A DNA stretch of 56,508 nucleotides from Streptococcus oralis (GTDB taxonomy: Bacteria > Bacillota > Bacilli > Lactobacillales > Streptococcaceae). Shown here piece after piece: positions 44,874-54,465 of this stretch. Location of the stretch: NCBI RefSeq assembly GCF_001579175.1, contig NZ_KQ970759.1, forward strand, positions 604,387 through 660,894. Reading direction: 5' to 3'. A program made the position numbers and the translations under genes. The notes under the pieces were generated by a model. It ran no database searches. It was not told the origin of the DNA and saw nothing but the letters and a program-made list of their open reading frames with translations. The number at the start of each line of letters is the position of its first letter. Position 1 is the stretch's first letter.

Positions 44874-45074
44874 CAAAAAAGCCACCTGATTGGGTGGCTT
44901 CTTTAGGAGATTATGATGAAAAAGAAAAGTTTGGGATTTCATTAAATAAAGGGTACTCAATGAAAATCGAAATCAGACTAGCCAGATAGACGCAAGCATA
45001 ACGATAGTTAGCTAAGTCGACTCTAACGAAGGTTGGTGAGATTTTCGAAGAGTATTAGGAGGTCTTTATCTAAT
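44874..45074 (-). ncRNA. csRNA gene interrupted by a BOX element
   Basis: The promoter (CiaR box 45113-45097, -10 TATTAT 45086-45081) and both csRNA halves are present. The first half ends after the anti-SD ACCTCCTAA; then 103 bp of BOX sequence intervenes; then CTTTATTTAATG, the CTTTTTCATCATAATCTCC tract and the terminator AAGCCACC/GGTGGCTT with UUUUUUG follow. The insert splits the first stem-loop. The transcript would be about 200 nt instead of about 97. Whether it still regulates is unknown. Confidence 0.85.
44952..45054 (+). repeat. BOX-like repeat inserted in a csRNA gene
   Basis: Ends TACTCAATGAAAATC and GATTTTCGAAGAGTA mirror each other as in the copy after spuA. The middle is diverged and has no boxB. 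The insertion point is exactly between AAATAAAG and TTAGGAGG of the csRNA gene, which are contiguous in the neighbouring copy. Confidence 0.82.
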
Positions 45075-45080
45075 AACTAT

Positions 45081-45113
45081 ATAATACACGAGGATACTTA
45101 AACTTTACTTAAG
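45081..45113 (-). promoter_or_regulatory. CiaR box and -10 of the interrupted csRNA
   Basis: CTTAAG-TAAAG-TTTAAG (45113-45097), 10-bp gap, TATTAT (45086-45081). All promoter parts remain intact despite the downstream insertion. Confidence 0.82.
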
Positions 45114-45128
45114 AGAAAATAATTATTT

Positions 45129-45545
45129 TTATTTTTTTCGATCTACCCAAATCATTCCTGTACAATCATAAGTAGATAAGGTTTCAAAGCCCAGAGAACG
45201 ATAGAATCTCAAGGTTTTTTCTGTCTGTTCGGTCACTAGTTGGACTTGATAGGTATCTTTGTAATCACCTAAAGCCTCTTTCATCAAGCAACTACCAATT
45301 CCTTGGCGCTGATAGCTAGGCAAAACAATCAAATCCTGGACAAAAATCGATGAAAAACCATCTCCGACCAAACGGACCATGCCCACCACGGCATCGCCAT
45401 CAAATGCCAAATAAATCGCTAATGAGTGAGACAAGGCCTTCTCCAACATCTGAGGTTGATGAGTATAATTTGTCCATCCAACTGCCTGATAGAGATGCAA
45501 AACATCTTCTAACTTGACAACTTCTTGCTTTCTAACGCTAATCAT
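45129..45545 (-). CDS. GNAT family N-acetyltransferase
   Basis: The 138-residue protein has the GNAT core: DLIVLPSYQRQGIGSCLMKE (acetyl-CoA loop near residue 83) and FYRSLGFETLS near the C-terminus. Proteins of this length and layout resemble small PhnO/YjaB-like acetyltransferases; the substrate is unknown. It follows the second GNAT gene by 11 bp and probably shares its transcript. The end is close to the csRNA promoter at 45081-45113. Confidence 0.9.
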   Translation of the reverse strand: MISVRKQEVVKLEDVLHLYQAVGWTNYTHQPQMLEKALSHSLAIYLAFDGDAVVGMVRLVGDGFSSIFVQDLIVLPSYQRQGIGSCLMKEALGDYKDTYQVQLVTEQTEKTLRFYRSLGFETLSTYDCTGMIWVDRKK

Positions 45546-45556
45546 GTCATCACCTC

Positions 45557-46252
45557 TTAGAACTCTCTCAAGCTCTTGTACTGCCGTCCATTTTTATCAA
45601 AATTTTCAGGAGCCAACCATGCTTCCAAACGAACTTTGACTCGAGCCCAGTCCTTATCAATCATAGACAACCAATCCGTATCCCTCGTACGCCCCTTATA
45701 AACGACTGCCTGGCGGAAGGTTCCTTCATAGACAAAGCCTAAACGTTCTGCTGCTCGTCTTGATGGCAGATTTAGAGCATCGCATTTCCACTCGTAGCGA
45801 CGATAGTTAAGCTCCTCAAAAACATAGCGCGCCAAGAGATACTGGGCTTCTGTCCCTATTCGTGTTCCCCTTAGTTCTGGAGAAAAAATAACAGTCCCAA
45901 CTTCAACTACACGATTATTTTGGTCGATGCGCATAAGCGAAAAGGTTCCCAAGACCTTACCCGTCTCCCTATCCAAGATAGCATAGAAAAAACGGTCCTT
46001 ACGAGCCAACATCTGGTTTAAAAGGCTGACCAGTTCCTCCCTATCTGCCACCGGCTCCTGAAAGAGGTAGGTCCACATCTCCCGAGGAGTATCTGGGCCA
46101 TAAACAGCTAGTAAATCTTCCGCGTGCTTTTCTACCGAAAGAGCCTCGATTCGAGCATAACGTCCTTCTAAAAAATCGATAGCAGGTAATTTACCAGACG
46201 TGTGACCGACTACAGACTCACCAATCATCTGACCATATTCATTTACTGGCAT
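45557..46252 (-). CDS. RimJ/RimL-like GNAT acetyltransferase
   Basis: The 231-residue protein has a longer N-terminal part and a RimJ/RimL-type GNAT domain (about 60-200), with SPELRGTRIGTEAQYLL (CoA loop) and NLPSRRAAERLGFVYEGTFR, a hallmark of this subgroup. Relatives acetylate small molecules, antibiotics or ribosomal-protein N-termini. AAGGAG precedes the ATG. It is first of a two-gene unit with the smaller GNAT protein. Confidence 0.9.
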   Translation of the reverse strand: MPVNEYGQMIGESVVGHTSGKLPAIDFLEGRYARIEALSVEKHAEDLLAVYGPDTPREMWTYLFQEPVADREELVSLLNQMLARKDRFFYAILDRETGKVLGTFSLMRIDQNNRVVEVGTVIFSPELRGTRIGTEAQYLLARYVFEELNYRRYEWKCDALNLPSRRAAERLGFVYEGTFRQAVVYKGRTRDTDWLSMIDKDWARVKVRLEAWLAPENFDKNGRQYKSLREF

Positions 46253-46327
46253 AGTTTTCTCCTTGTTATACTTTTCAAACTTTATAATTGCACATATTAT
46301 ATCATACTTTCATGAAAAAATTCAAAA

Positions 46328-46356
46328 AATCCTCCAGATTCTAACTCTGAAGGATT
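46328..46356 (-). terminator. leuS terminator
   Basis: AATCCTTCAGA (46356-46346) pairs with TCTGGAGGATT (46338-46328) on the minus strand, 6 bp past the leuS stop, followed by a T-run. Confidence 0.86.
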
Positions 46357-46362
46357 CCTATC

Positions 46363-48864
46363 TTATTTCACAACAATATTCACAAGTTTGTTAGGGACAC
46401 TAATCACTTTGACAATTTCCTTACCGTCAATTTCTGCTTTGACTTTTTCATCAGTCAGAGCAATTTCTTGTAATTCTTCGCGTGACAGATCTTTAGCGAC
46501 CATGAGTTTGGCACGAACTTTACCTTTGATTTGGACGACGATTTCGATTTCGTCTTCAACCAATTTGCTTTCGTCCCATGTTGGCCAAGCTACATAAGAG
46601 ATGGATTCGCCTGTTGCTGCGACTGTTTGCCAGAGTTCTTCTGCCAAGTGAGGCGCAAATGGGGCGATCAATTGGATAAATCCTTTGGCGTAGTCAATAT
46701 AGAGCTTTTCTTCCTTGTTAGCCGCGTTGACAAAGACCATAAGTTGGGCAATGGCTGTGTTGAATTTCATAGACTCGATTTGCTCAGTGACAGCTTTGAC
46801 TGTTTCATTGTAGACCTTGTCAAGAGCACCATTGTTTTCCGAAGCGATTTCTTTACTTGTAATCAAACGATAAACACGGTCTAGGAATTTACGGCTTCCT
46901 TCCAAACCTTCTTCAGACCAGGCGATTGAAGCATCAAGCGGTCCCATGAACATTTCATAGACGCGAAGGGTATCGGCACCATATTGTTCCACCACATCGT
47001 CTGGGTTAACAACGTTCTTGAGAGATTTAGACATCTTGGCTGGTGCTTGCTCCAACTCTTCTCCTGTTTCCACATGGAAGAAAGAACCGTCACGTTTTTC
47101 AACCTTGTCAGTCGCCACAAGAGCCCCACGGTGGTCACGGTAGCTTGTCCCCAAAATCATTCCTTGGTTAAAGAGTTTTTGGAATGGTTCCTTAGTCGGA
47201 ACAACACCTAAGTCATAGAGGAATTTATGCCAGAAACGAGCGTAGAGCAAGTGAAGAACAGCATGCTCTGCCCCACCCACGTAGATATCCACTGGCAACC
47301 ATTGTTTGAGAAGGTCCTCATCAGCCAATTTCTCAGTATTGTGTGGGTCAATATAACGGAGGTAGTACCAGCTTGAACCAGCCCACTGTGGCATGGTATT
47401 GGTCTCACGACGACCTTTGACGCCATCTTCACGAGTCACCTCAAGCCAGTCTGTCAAGTTAGCCAATGGACTTTCACCAGTACCTGAAGGACGGATGTCC
47501 TTGGTTACTGGCAAGACAAGTGGCAATTCACTTTCAGGGACAGCTGTTGAAGTCCCATCTTCCCAATGAATGATAGGGATTGGCTCACCCCAGTAACGTT
47601 GACGGCTAAAGAGCCAGTCACGGAGACGGTAGGTAACCTTCTCTTGTCCACAGCCTTTTTCTTCCAACCAAGCGACAATCTTAGCAACCGCATCTTCTTT
47701 GTTCAGTCCATCTAGGAAATCAGAGTTTACATGAAGTCCATCTTCTGTGTAAGCAGCTTCTGCTACGTTTCCACCTTCCAGCACTTCTACGATTGGAAGA
47801 CCAAACTGTTTGGCAAATTCCCAGTCACGTTGGTCGTGGGCTGGCACAGCCATGACAGCACCTGTTCCATAGCTAGCAAGAACATAGTCCGCAATCCAGA
47901 TTGGAATTTCTTTGCCATTGACAGGGTTGATGGCATAAGCACCAGTCCAAACCCCTGTTTTTTCCTTGGCAAGGTCGGTACGAGCCAAGTCTGACTTGAG
48001 GCTGGCTTGATGTTTATAGTCTGCTACGGCTTCAGCTTGTTCGGGACTGACGATAGCTTCTACCAAATCATGCTCAGGCGCCAAGACAGTGAAGGTCGCA
48101 CCGAAAAGGGTGTCCGGACGAGTGGTAAAGACAGTGAATTCCTTGTCTGTTCCTTTTACTTTAAAGGTTACATTGGCACCAGTTGATTTCCCAATCCAGT
48201 TGCGTTGCATATCCTTGATAGACTCTGGCCAGTCCAGGTCATCCAAGTCATTGAGCAAGCGCTCTGCATAGGCAGTGATTTTGAGCATCCATTGGCGCAT
48301 TGGTTTGCGGACAACTGGATAGCCCCCACGCTCAGAAGTTCCGTCAGGAAGGACTTCTTCGTTGGCAATGGCCGTTCCCAATTCTTCGACCCAGTTTACT
48401 GGTACTTCAGCTTCATAAGCCAAACCTTTTTCGTAAAGCTTGGTGAAGATCCACTGCGTCCACTTGTAGTAGTTTGGATCTGTTGTGTTGACTTCACGAT
48501 CCCAGTCGTAAGAGAAGCCAAGCGCATTGATTTGGCGTTTGAAATTAGCAATATTTTCCGCTGTAAATTCTGCTGGGTCATTTCCCGTATCCATGGCGTA
48601 TTGCTCTGCAGGCAATCCAAAGGCATCCCAACCCATTGGGTGAAGGACATTGTAGCCTTGAGCACGTTTGTAACGGCTGAGAATATCCGTTGCTGTGTAA
48701 CCTTCTGGGTGTCCTACATGCAATCCAGCTCCTGAAGGATATGGAAACATGTCGAGAGCATAGAACTTCGGTTTTGAGGCATCTGTTCCTGTCTTAAATG
48801 TATGATGTTTCGCCCAGTAGCCCTGCCACTTAGGCTCAATTTCCTTATGATTGTAAAAATTCAT
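46363..48864 (-). CDS. leuS: Leucyl-tRNA synthetase
   Basis: LeuS (833 residues) is a class I enzyme with HVGH (residues 49-52) as the HIGH motif and KMSKSLKN as the second ATP motif. A CP1 editing domain lies between (about 220-410, including [12 protein letters not shown]), and an anticodon-binding helical domain with a C-terminal extension follows. It charges tRNALeu and hydrolyses mischarged products. The promoter has an extended -10 (TGGTATAAT; TATAAT at 48898-48893), giving a short leader with a GGAGAG SD. Confidence 0.98.
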   Translation of the reverse strand: MNFYNHKEIEPKWQGYWAKHHTFKTGTDASKPKFYALDMFPYPSGAGLHVGHPEGYTATDILSRYKRAQGYNVLHPMGWDAFGLPAEQYAMDTGNDPAEFTAENIANFKRQINALGFSYDWDREVNTTDPNYYKWTQWIFTKLYEKGLAYEAEVPVNWVEELGTAIANEEVLPDGTSERGGYPVVRKPMRQWMLKITAYAERLLNDLDDLDWPESIKDMQRNWIGKSTGANVTFKVKGTDKEFTVFTTRPDTLFGATFTVLAPEHDLVEAIVSPEQAEAVADYKHQASLKSDLARTDLAKEKTGVWTGAYAINPVNGKEIPIWIADYVLASYGTGAVMAVPAHDQRDWEFAKQFGLPIVEVLEGGNVAEAAYTEDGLHVNSDFLDGLNKEDAVAKIVAWLEEKGCGQEKVTYRLRDWLFSRQRYWGEPIPIIHWEDGTSTAVPESELPLVLPVTKDIRPSGTGESPLANLTDWLEVTREDGVKGRRETNTMPQWAGSSWYYLRYIDPHNTEKLADEDLLKQWLPVDIYVGGAEHAVLHLLYARFWHKFLYDLGVVPTKEPFQKLFNQGMILGTSYRDHRGALVATDKVEKRDGSFFHVETGEELEQAPAKMSKSLKNVVNPDDVVEQYGADTLRVYEMFMGPLDASIAWSEEGLEGSRKFLDRVYRLITSKEIASENNGALDKVYNETVKAVTEQIESMKFNTAIAQLMVFVNAANKEEKLYIDYAKGFIQLIAPFAPHLAEELWQTVAATGESISYVAWPTWDESKLVEDEIEIVVQIKGKVRAKLMVAKDLSREELQEIALTDEKVKAEIDGKEIVKVISVPNKLVNIVVK

Positions 48865-48996
48865 GGTATCTCTCCAATTTTATGATGTTACTATTATACC
48901 ATTTTTGGGGGAATTTGAAAGATGAGAAATGCTCTTTTCAACTTGGATAATAAGAAATACTGAGTCGCAAATCCACCTTATTTAACAGGAAAAAAA

Positions 48997-49017
48997 TTAG
49001 CTCCTAATCGGAGCTAA
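48997..49017 (-). terminator. Terminator after the phosphatase gene
   Basis: TTAGCTCC (49017-49010) pairs with GGAGCTAA (49004-48997) on the minus strand and is followed by TTTTTTTCC. It lies between the phosphatase gene and leuS. Confidence 0.85.
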
Positions 49018-49023
49018 CTTCTA

Positions 49024-49716
49024 TCAATTTTTTATTTCTTCCATCTTCTCACGTCCGAGTTCTCGATAACTACGGTCGCCAACGACTTGGACCGTAAACT
49101 GGCCGTTCTCGTATTCTAGAATGGTCACACTACCATTATCTAGACCATGCGGATGCATGCCATTGATGAGATAAACCATCGTACCAATGGTCATCCCGTG
49201 GCTGACAACCAAGGCATTCCCGCCACCTTGTTCTTCCATTTCTTTAGCAATCGTTTCAAAACCTTCTTTGATTCGACCACTGAGTTTTTCCCAGCCTTCT
49301 GCCCAGCCAGCAGTATCAACCTCTACCAAACCTTCTGCTAGTTCTGCATAGGACAACTGATGAACATGGTCCACATTAAAAATACGAGGAATCAACCCCA
49401 TAAAGAGGTCCCCATCATAGGCCCCATCAAAACTACCAAAACACCACTCACGGATCCGCTTGTCCATGCGGTAAGGGATTTTTCCCTGCAGGCCAAGTTC
49501 TTCTAGGATAATTCCCATGGTTTGAATAGTCCGCCCTGAATCGCTGGAATAAGCGCGGTCAAATTGTAAACCAGATTCTCTCAAGCCAATTCCTAACTCA
49601 TGAATTCCCAACTCACCTTCTGCGGTTAGAGGCGTATCACTCCATCCTTGAGCACGTCCAATGGTGTTAAACATCGTTTTCCCATGACGGACCAAGTACA
49701 ATCTTACTTTAGACAT
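49024..49716 (-). CDS. Histidine phosphatase family protein (phosphoglycerate mutase-like)
   Basis: The 230-residue protein has the RHG motif LVRHGKTMFNTIGRAQGWSD at residues 8-27, which holds the phospho-accepting His, and the second catalytic His in VVSHGMTIGTM near residue 170. Such proteins are annotated gpmB-like, but many act on other phosphoesters. An SD (GGAGG) and a TATAAT precede the ATG. It is not joined to another gene; a csRNA gene lies upstream on the same strand. Confidence 0.9.
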   Translation of the reverse strand: MSKVRLYLVRHGKTMFNTIGRAQGWSDTPLTAEGELGIHELGIGLRESGLQFDRAYSSDSGRTIQTMGIILEELGLQGKIPYRMDKRIREWCFGSFDGAYDGDLFMGLIPRIFNVDHVHQLSYAELAEGLVEVDTAGWAEGWEKLSGRIKEGFETIAKEMEEQGGGNALVVSHGMTIGTMVYLINGMHPHGLDNGSVTILEYENGQFTVQVVGDRSYRELGREKMEEIKN

Positions 49717-49804
49717 TTTCTATCCTCCATTTTCTTCTATTATATCATGGATCAAAGAAATATTCGGCTTTCAAAAGCAAAGCCAACATTTGTAAATTAT
49801 CCAA

Positions 49805-49897
49805 AAGAAAAGCTACCCTCATGGTAGCTTCCCTAGGAGATTATTATGAAAAAGTTTAGGATTTCTATTAAATAAAGTTAGGAGGTCTTTATTTAAT
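49805..49897 (-). ncRNA. csRNA gene (CiaR-dependent small RNA), copy upstream of the phosphatase gene
   Basis: The CiaR box at 49920-49936 is perfect (minus TTTAAG-TTGAG-TTTAAG), 10 bp from TATACT (49909-49904). The RNA of about 93 nt folds ATTAAATAAAG/CTTTATTTAAT around ACCTCCTAA, then shows CTTTTTCATAATAATCTCC, then AAGCTACC/GGTAGCTT followed by UUCUUUUGG. It is of the same type as the copies near ruvB. The box lies 16 bp past the UPF0210 gene. Confidence 0.87.
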
Positions 49898-49903
49898 GAT
49901 TAT

Positions 49904-49936
49904 AGTATACACAGTCATCCTTAAACTCAACTTAAA
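49904..49936 (-). promoter_or_regulatory. CiaR box and -10 of the fourth csRNA
   Basis: TTTAAG-N5-TTTAAG without mismatch (49936-49920), 10-bp gap, TATACT (49909-49904). Confidence 0.85.
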
Positions 49937-49952
49937 TCTTCTCTCTTTTTTA

Positions 49953-51290
49953 TTAATTTTTAAAACTATGGATTGGAGCTGGGATTTGCCCACCGCGAGA
50001 GATGAAATCAACAGACGAAGCCCCGTTGACCTTCATCACTGGAGCTGTCCCTAGCAAACCACCAAACTCAATCATATCGCCTTCTTTGCCTTTTGGAATA
50101 ATACGGACAGCCGTTGTTTTCATGTTAATAACACCAATTGCCGCCTCATCCGCAATCATAGCCGCAATGGTTTCAGCAGGCGTATCTTCCGGAATGGCAA
50201 TCATATCCAGCCCAACAGAACAGATAGCCGTCATAGCTTCTAGTTTCTCTAAATTCAGAGAGCCATTTTGCACCGCAGCAATCATCCCCTCATCTTCAGA
50301 AACAGGGATAAAAGCACCAGACAAGCCACCAACCTGGTTACAAGCCATCACTCCGCCCTTCTTAACTTGGTCATTCAAAAGAGCGAGTGCCGCAGTCGTC
50401 CCATGCGTTCCTACTGTTTCCAAGCCCATCTCCTCCAGTACTCGAGCCACTGAGTCTCCAACTGCAGGAGTAGGCGCAAGACTTAGGTCGACAATTCCAA
50501 AGTCAACACCAAGGCGTTCACTCGCCATTTGCCCAACCAGCTGACCGATACGAGTAATCTTGAAGGCTGTTTTCTTGACTGTTTCCGCTACTACATCAAA
50601 ACTCTGACCACGAACTTTCTCCAAGGCGCGTTTGACAACACCAGGACCTGAAACACCAACATTGATGATGACATCTGCTTCACCGACACCATGGAAGGCC
50701 CCCGCCATAAAAGGATTGTCCTCAACAGCGTTAGCAAATACGACCAATTTGGCAGCACCCATATCTGATAAGTTCGCTGTTTCCTTGATGATACGTCCCA
50801 TATCTGCAACTGCAGTCATGTTGATGCCTGACTTGGTTGAGCCAATATTAACAGACGAACAAACCTTGTCTGTCTCAGCTAGAGCGCGTGGGATAGAATT
50901 GATGAGAATTTCATCTCCTTTTTGGTAGCCTTTTTGTACCAAAGCTGAGAATCCACCGATAAAGTCAACACCAATCTCCTTGGCAGCCTTGTCAAGTGCC
51001 TTTGCCAAAACGACATAGTCTGTCGCATCAGTCGCTGCTCCAATCAAGGAAATCGGAGTCACCGATACTCGTTTATTGACAATCGGAATCCCAAGTTCTG
51101 CAGCAATTTCATCTCCTACAGCCACTAGATTTGCAGCTTTAGTCGTGATTTTTTGATAAATCTTTTCAGCAGCACGTTCGATGTCTGGATCAATACAGTC
51201 CAAAAGGGAGATGCCCATGGTGATGGTTCTGATATCGAAGTTCTGCTCCTCGATCATAGCAATGGTTTCAGTAACTTGTCTAATATCCAT
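49953..51290 (-). CDS. UPF0210 / PFL family protein
   Basis: The 445-residue protein belongs to the DUF711/UPF0210 family, seen by [36 protein letters not shown] and the C-terminal [21 protein letters not shown] crystal structure of a pneumococcal member is known to me from memory, with a fold related to glycyl-radical enzymes but no radical glycine; its function is unknown. It follows the small ACT protein by 9 bp, an arrangement kept across Firmicutes, so the ACT protein probably senses an amino acid for it. Confidence 0.93.
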   Translation of the reverse strand: MDIRQVTETIAMIEEQNFDIRTITMGISLLDCIDPDIERAAEKIYQKITTKAANLVAVGDEIAAELGIPIVNKRVSVTPISLIGAATDATDYVVLAKALDKAAKEIGVDFIGGFSALVQKGYQKGDEILINSIPRALAETDKVCSSVNIGSTKSGINMTAVADMGRIIKETANLSDMGAAKLVVFANAVEDNPFMAGAFHGVGEADVIINVGVSGPGVVKRALEKVRGQSFDVVAETVKKTAFKITRIGQLVGQMASERLGVDFGIVDLSLAPTPAVGDSVARVLEEMGLETVGTHGTTAALALLNDQVKKGGVMACNQVGGLSGAFIPVSEDEGMIAAVQNGSLNLEKLEAMTAICSVGLDMIAIPEDTPAETIAAMIADEAAIGVINMKTTAVRIIPKGKEGDMIEFGGLLGTAPVMKVNGASSVDFISRGGQIPAPIHSFKN

Positions 51291-51299
51291 GATGACCTC

Positions 51300-51566
51300 C
51301 TAGATATTATACATGGCGTCAAAAATCGCTGCACTTTGAATATTGATTTTAACATTCAAGGTCTGACCGAACGTTTCAAACTCATTTCGCAGATAAGTGA
51401 AATCCTGTTTTTCGTCACTAGAAACGACTGCCATCATGGTAAAATACTCATCCAGTACTGTTTGAGAAATATCATCAATATTCAAACCCAATTCTGCAAT
51501 TTTAGTAGACACGCCAGCAACAATACCTGCCTTGTCCTTGCCAACCACTGTAATAATAGCCTTCAT
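51300..51566 (-). CDS. ACT domain protein (UPF0237)
   Basis: This 88-residue protein is a lone ACT domain: MKAIITVVGKDKAGIVAGVS and then ISQTVLDEYFTMMAVVS. ACT domains bind amino acids as dimers. It is cotranscribed with the UPF0210 gene downstream, and the pair is nearly always together. A plausible regulator or chaperone of its partner, but this is inference. Confidence 0.93.
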   Translation of the reverse strand: MKAIITVVGKDKAGIVAGVSTKIAELGLNIDDISQTVLDEYFTMMAVVSSDEKQDFTYLRNEFETFGQTLNVKINIQSAAIFDAMYNI

Positions 51567-51660
51567 CTTTAGACTCCCATTCTACGATTATTAGAAAACC
51601 TGAACGTTTTTGATTTTCTTTTTCCTTAGTATAGCATATTTCTGTAAAAAATACTAAAAA

Positions 51661-51713
51661 ACGCCTGCTTACGAAGTTGTTCTTAAACAAAAAACAATTT
51701 CGTAAACAAGCGT
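51661..51713 (-). terminator. Terminator of the ribosomal alpha operon
   Basis: Two 21-nt arms, 51661-51681 and 51693-51713, mirror each other with three mismatched positions that become G-U pairs on one strand. The minus-strand RNA then runs into UUUUUAGUAUUUUUU. It lies after the L17 downstream element. Confidence 0.82.
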
Positions 51714-51725
51714 CTACCCTATCAA

Positions 51726-51813
51726 ATGATGATGAGTGTTCCCGCTAGGACCGAAGTCCCAGCGGTAGACCAGAGCTAGACTAAGAGCACAAGACTCCAT
51801 CATCATAACACTC
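51726..51813 (-). ncRNA. L17 downstream element (3' UTR RNA of rplQ)
   Basis: The structure lies 16 nt past the rplQ stop on the same strand. It has a 10-bp hairpin CCGCTGGGAC-TTCG-GTCCTAGCGG (51765-51742, UUCG tetraloop). Two flanking complementary pairs exist, GAGTGTT with AACACTC and ATGATGATG with CATCATCAT, in an order that makes a pseudoknot (51813-51807 with 51740-51734; 51806-51798 with 51734-51726). The location and taxon match the Rfam L17DE motif described for lactic acid bacteria. Its function is unknown; ribosomal-protein autoregulation has been suggested. Confidence 0.75.
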
Positions 51814-51829
51814 AACAAAATTGATGATT

Positions 51830-52216
51830 TTATACTAATTCGATGATCGCCATTGGCGCAGCATCACCACGACGTGGTTCAGTTTTAAGGATACGAGTGT
51901 ATCCACCGTTACGTTCAGCATAACGAGGTGCGATTTCTGAGAACAATTTTTGAAGTGCTGTAGTAGAAGTGTACTTATCAGTTGCTTCATTATAGTTTTC
52001 AGATGCGATTTCATTACGTACGAAAGCAGCTGCTTGACGACGTGCATGCAAATCACCACGTTTACCTAGAGTAATCATTTTTTCAACAGTTTTACGGATT
52101 TCTTTAGCACGAGCTTCAGTTGTCACGATTGATTCGTTGATCAAAAGGTCAGTTGTCAAATCGCGAAGCATTGCTTTACGTTGTGAGCTAGTGCGTCCTA
52201 GTTTACGGTAAGCCAT
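51830..52216 (-). CDS. rplQ: Ribosomal protein L17
   Basis: L17 (128 residues) begins [20 protein letters not shown] and has the conserved C-terminal [14 protein letters not shown]. It binds 23S rRNA in the large subunit. It is the last gene of the spc/alpha operon, 11 bp after rpoA, and is followed by the L17 downstream element and a terminator. Confidence 0.99.
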   Translation of the reverse strand: MAYRKLGRTSSQRKAMLRDLTTDLLINESIVTTEARAKEIRKTVEKMITLGKRGDLHARRQAAAFVRNEIASENYNEATDKYTSTTALQKLFSEIAPRYAERNGGYTRILKTEPRRGDAAPMAIIELV

Positions 52217-52227
52217 GTATTCCTCCT

Positions 52228-53163
52228 TTATTTATCTTTTAATCCAAGACCCAAGTCAATGAGTTTGAGTTTCACTTCTTCCAAACTCTTGCGTCCAAGA
52301 TTTCGTACTTTCATCATCTCTGCTTCAGATTTTTCTGTCAAATCATGCACAGTATTGATACCGGCACGTTTCAAACAATTGTATGAACGCACAGACAAGT
52401 CCAGTTCCTCAATCGTCCGATCCAAAATACGATCGTCAGATTCAGTATCAGCTTCTTTCATCACTTCAGTTGACTTCGCAATCTCAGTAAGATTTGTAAA
52501 CAAATCAAGATGTTCTGTCAAGATACGTGCTGAAAGCCCTAAAGCATCTTCTGGAATAATTGTTCCATTAGTCAAGATTTCAAGGGTTAATTTGTCAAAT
52601 CCATCATTGCTACCTACACGAGCAGGCTCTACTTGATAGTTGACTTTTGTAACTGGTGTATAAATAGAATCTACAGCAAGTGTTCCAACTGGTGCATTAT
52701 CTTTTTTGTTTTCATCAGCAGGTACATATCCACGACCACTGTTAACAGTCATTGTCGCTTTTAGAGAAGAACCTTCACCGATTGTAAAGAGATAATGATC
52801 TGGATTTACAATTTCAATATCACTGTCAGTCAAAATATCTCCAGCTGTAATTTCAGCAGGACCTTCAACGTCAAGTTCAATGATTTTTTCGTCTTCAACG
52901 TATGATTTCACTGCAATCCCTTTAATGTTCAGAATGATTTGCATCACGTCTTCACGAACACCTGGAACTGTGTCGAACTCATGCAAGACACCTTCAATGT
53001 TGATAGATGTCACTGCTGCTCCCGGTAGAGAAGCTAGTAGTACACGACGAAGAGAGTTACCAAGAGTTGTACCGTAGCCACGTTCAAGTGGTTCGATTAC
53101 AAACTTGCCATAATCTTTATTTTCATCAATTTTTGTTATATTTGGTTTTTCAAACTCAATCAT
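52228..53163 (-). CDS. rpoA: RNA polymerase alpha subunit
   Basis: RpoA (311 residues) has the N-terminal assembly domain ([20 protein letters not shown]) and a C-terminal domain ([17 protein letters not shown]) that touches UP elements and activators. An acidic linker joins them. It lies 42 bp after rpsK in the usual order. No unusual feature is seen. Confidence 0.99.
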   Translation of the reverse strand: MIEFEKPNITKIDENKDYGKFVIEPLERGYGTTLGNSLRRVLLASLPGAAVTSINIEGVLHEFDTVPGVREDVMQIILNIKGIAVKSYVEDEKIIELDVEGPAEITAGDILTDSDIEIVNPDHYLFTIGEGSSLKATMTVNSGRGYVPADENKKDNAPVGTLAVDSIYTPVTKVNYQVEPARVGSNDGFDKLTLEILTNGTIIPEDALGLSARILTEHLDLFTNLTEIAKSTEVMKEADTESDDRILDRTIEELDLSVRSYNCLKRAGINTVHDLTEKSEAEMMKVRNLGRKSLEEVKLKLIDLGLGLKDK

Positions 53164-53205
53164 TTAGTTACTCCCTCTTAAACGAAAAGCAGTGTAATGC
53201 GATGA

Positions 53206-53589
53206 TTATACACGGCGACGTTTTGGAGGACGAGCACCATTGTGTGGCACTGGAGTCACATCACGAATTGCTGTTACTTCAAGACCAGCGGCAGCAAGCG
53301 CACGAATAGCTGACTCACGACCAGAACCTGGACCTTTTACAGTAACTTCAACTGATTTAAGACCGTGTTCTTGTGCAGATTTAGCAGCAGCTTCAGAAGC
53401 CATTTGAGCAGCGAATGGTGTAGATTTACGAGAACCTTTGAAACCAAGAGCACCAGCTGATGACCAAGCAATTGCATTACCATGCACATCAGTAATCATA
53501 ACAATAGTGTTATTAAATGTAGCGTGAATATGAGCAATACCAGATTCGATATTCTTTTTCACACGACGTTTACGTGTTGGTTTAGCCAA
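53206..53589 (-). CDS. rpsK: Ribosomal protein S11
   Basis: S11 (127 residues) starts [20 protein letters not shown] and ends with the basic [13 protein letters not shown]. It sits on the 30S platform near the mRNA exit. It lies 17 bp after rpsM. Confidence 0.99.
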
Positions 53590-53606
53590 GACTTTTACCT
53601 CCTATA

Positions 53607-53972
53607 TTATTTTTTCTTACCAGCAATCGCAACAGCTTTACCTTTACGAGTGCGAGCGTTGTTTTTAGTGTTTTGTCCACGGACAGGAAGTCCACGACGG
53701 TGACGAATACCACGGTAAGAACCGATTTCCATCAAACGTTTGATGTTCAAGTTTACTTCACGACGAAGGTCACCTTCAACTTTGATTGCATCCACTTCAC
53801 GACGGATAGCATCTTCTTGATCTGATGTAAGGTCACGTACACGAACATCTTCTGAGATTCCAGCAGCAGCCAAGATTTTCTTAGATGTTGCAAGTCCGAT
53901 ACCATAAACGTAAGTCAATGAGATTACTACGCGTTTGTCATTTGGAATGTCAACTCCAGCAATACGAGCCAT
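53607..53972 (-). CDS. rpsM: Ribosomal protein S13
   Basis: S13 (121 residues) starts [20 protein letters not shown], has the helix-hairpin-helix [14 protein letters not shown] and a basic tail. It contacts the P-site tRNA and the L5 bridge. It lies 17 bp after rpmJ. Confidence 0.99.
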
Positions 53973-53989
53973 GTTTTCTCCTTTCTATC

Positions 53990-54106
53990 TTATCCTTGAC
54001 GTTGTTTGTGTTTTGGATTTGCTGGGCAAATTACCATAACACGACCATTACGACGAATTACTTTACAGTATTCGCAAATTGGTTTGACCGATGGTCTTAC
54101 TTTCAT
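53990..54106 (-). CDS. rpmJ: Ribosomal protein L36
   Basis: This 38-residue gene reads [20 protein letters not shown] and ends KHKQRQG. It has the zinc-ribbon ligands CEYC and C..H, so it is the zinc-binding (C+) form. It is too short for most open-frame lists but is clear by order between infA and rpsM and by an SD (AGGGATAAG) upstream. Confidence 0.98.
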
Positions 54107-54130
54107 TTCTTATCCCTCCAAGTTTTTCGA

Positions 54131-54349
54131 TTATTTAAAGCGGTAAGTGATACGTCCACGTGTCAAGTCATATGGACTCATCTCGACAGTAACACGATCT
54201 CCCGCTAAAATACGAATATAGTTTTTACGAATTTTACCAGAAACTGTTGCTAAAATCTGATGTCCATTTTCAAGTTCAACCGTAAACATTGCGTTAGGCA
54301 TTGTATCGACTACTTTGCCTTCAACTTCAATCACATCGTCTTTTGCCAC
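54131..54349 (-). CDS. infA: Translation initiation factor IF-1
   Basis: IF-1 (72 residues) reads (M)[20 protein letters not shown], an OB-fold protein that occupies the A site during initiation. The start is a GTG at 54349 with GGAGG 9 nt upstream. Eighteen in-frame codons further upstream are not family sequence. It lies between adk and rpmJ as usual. Confidence 0.98.
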   Translation of the reverse strand: MAKDDVIEVEGKVVDTMPNAMFTVELENGHQILATVSGKIRKNYIRILAGDRVTVEMSPYDLTRGRITYRFK

Positions 54350-54465
54350 GCAAAAGCACCTCCATAAATTTCGATTTGATGCCTCTAAACATAGAGACAA
54401 CAATTATAAGTCAGACTATCTCAGTATAACATTTGTAGCGATTTTTTGCAAGTGTGAAAAACGCT

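Noticed and set aside
49838-49867. Short plus-strand frames beginning GGAG-N6-ATGAAAAAG in all four csRNA copies
   Set aside because: They look like ideal start sites because the csRNA on the other strand is complementary to start regions. They stop after about ten codons or fewer and are not genes.
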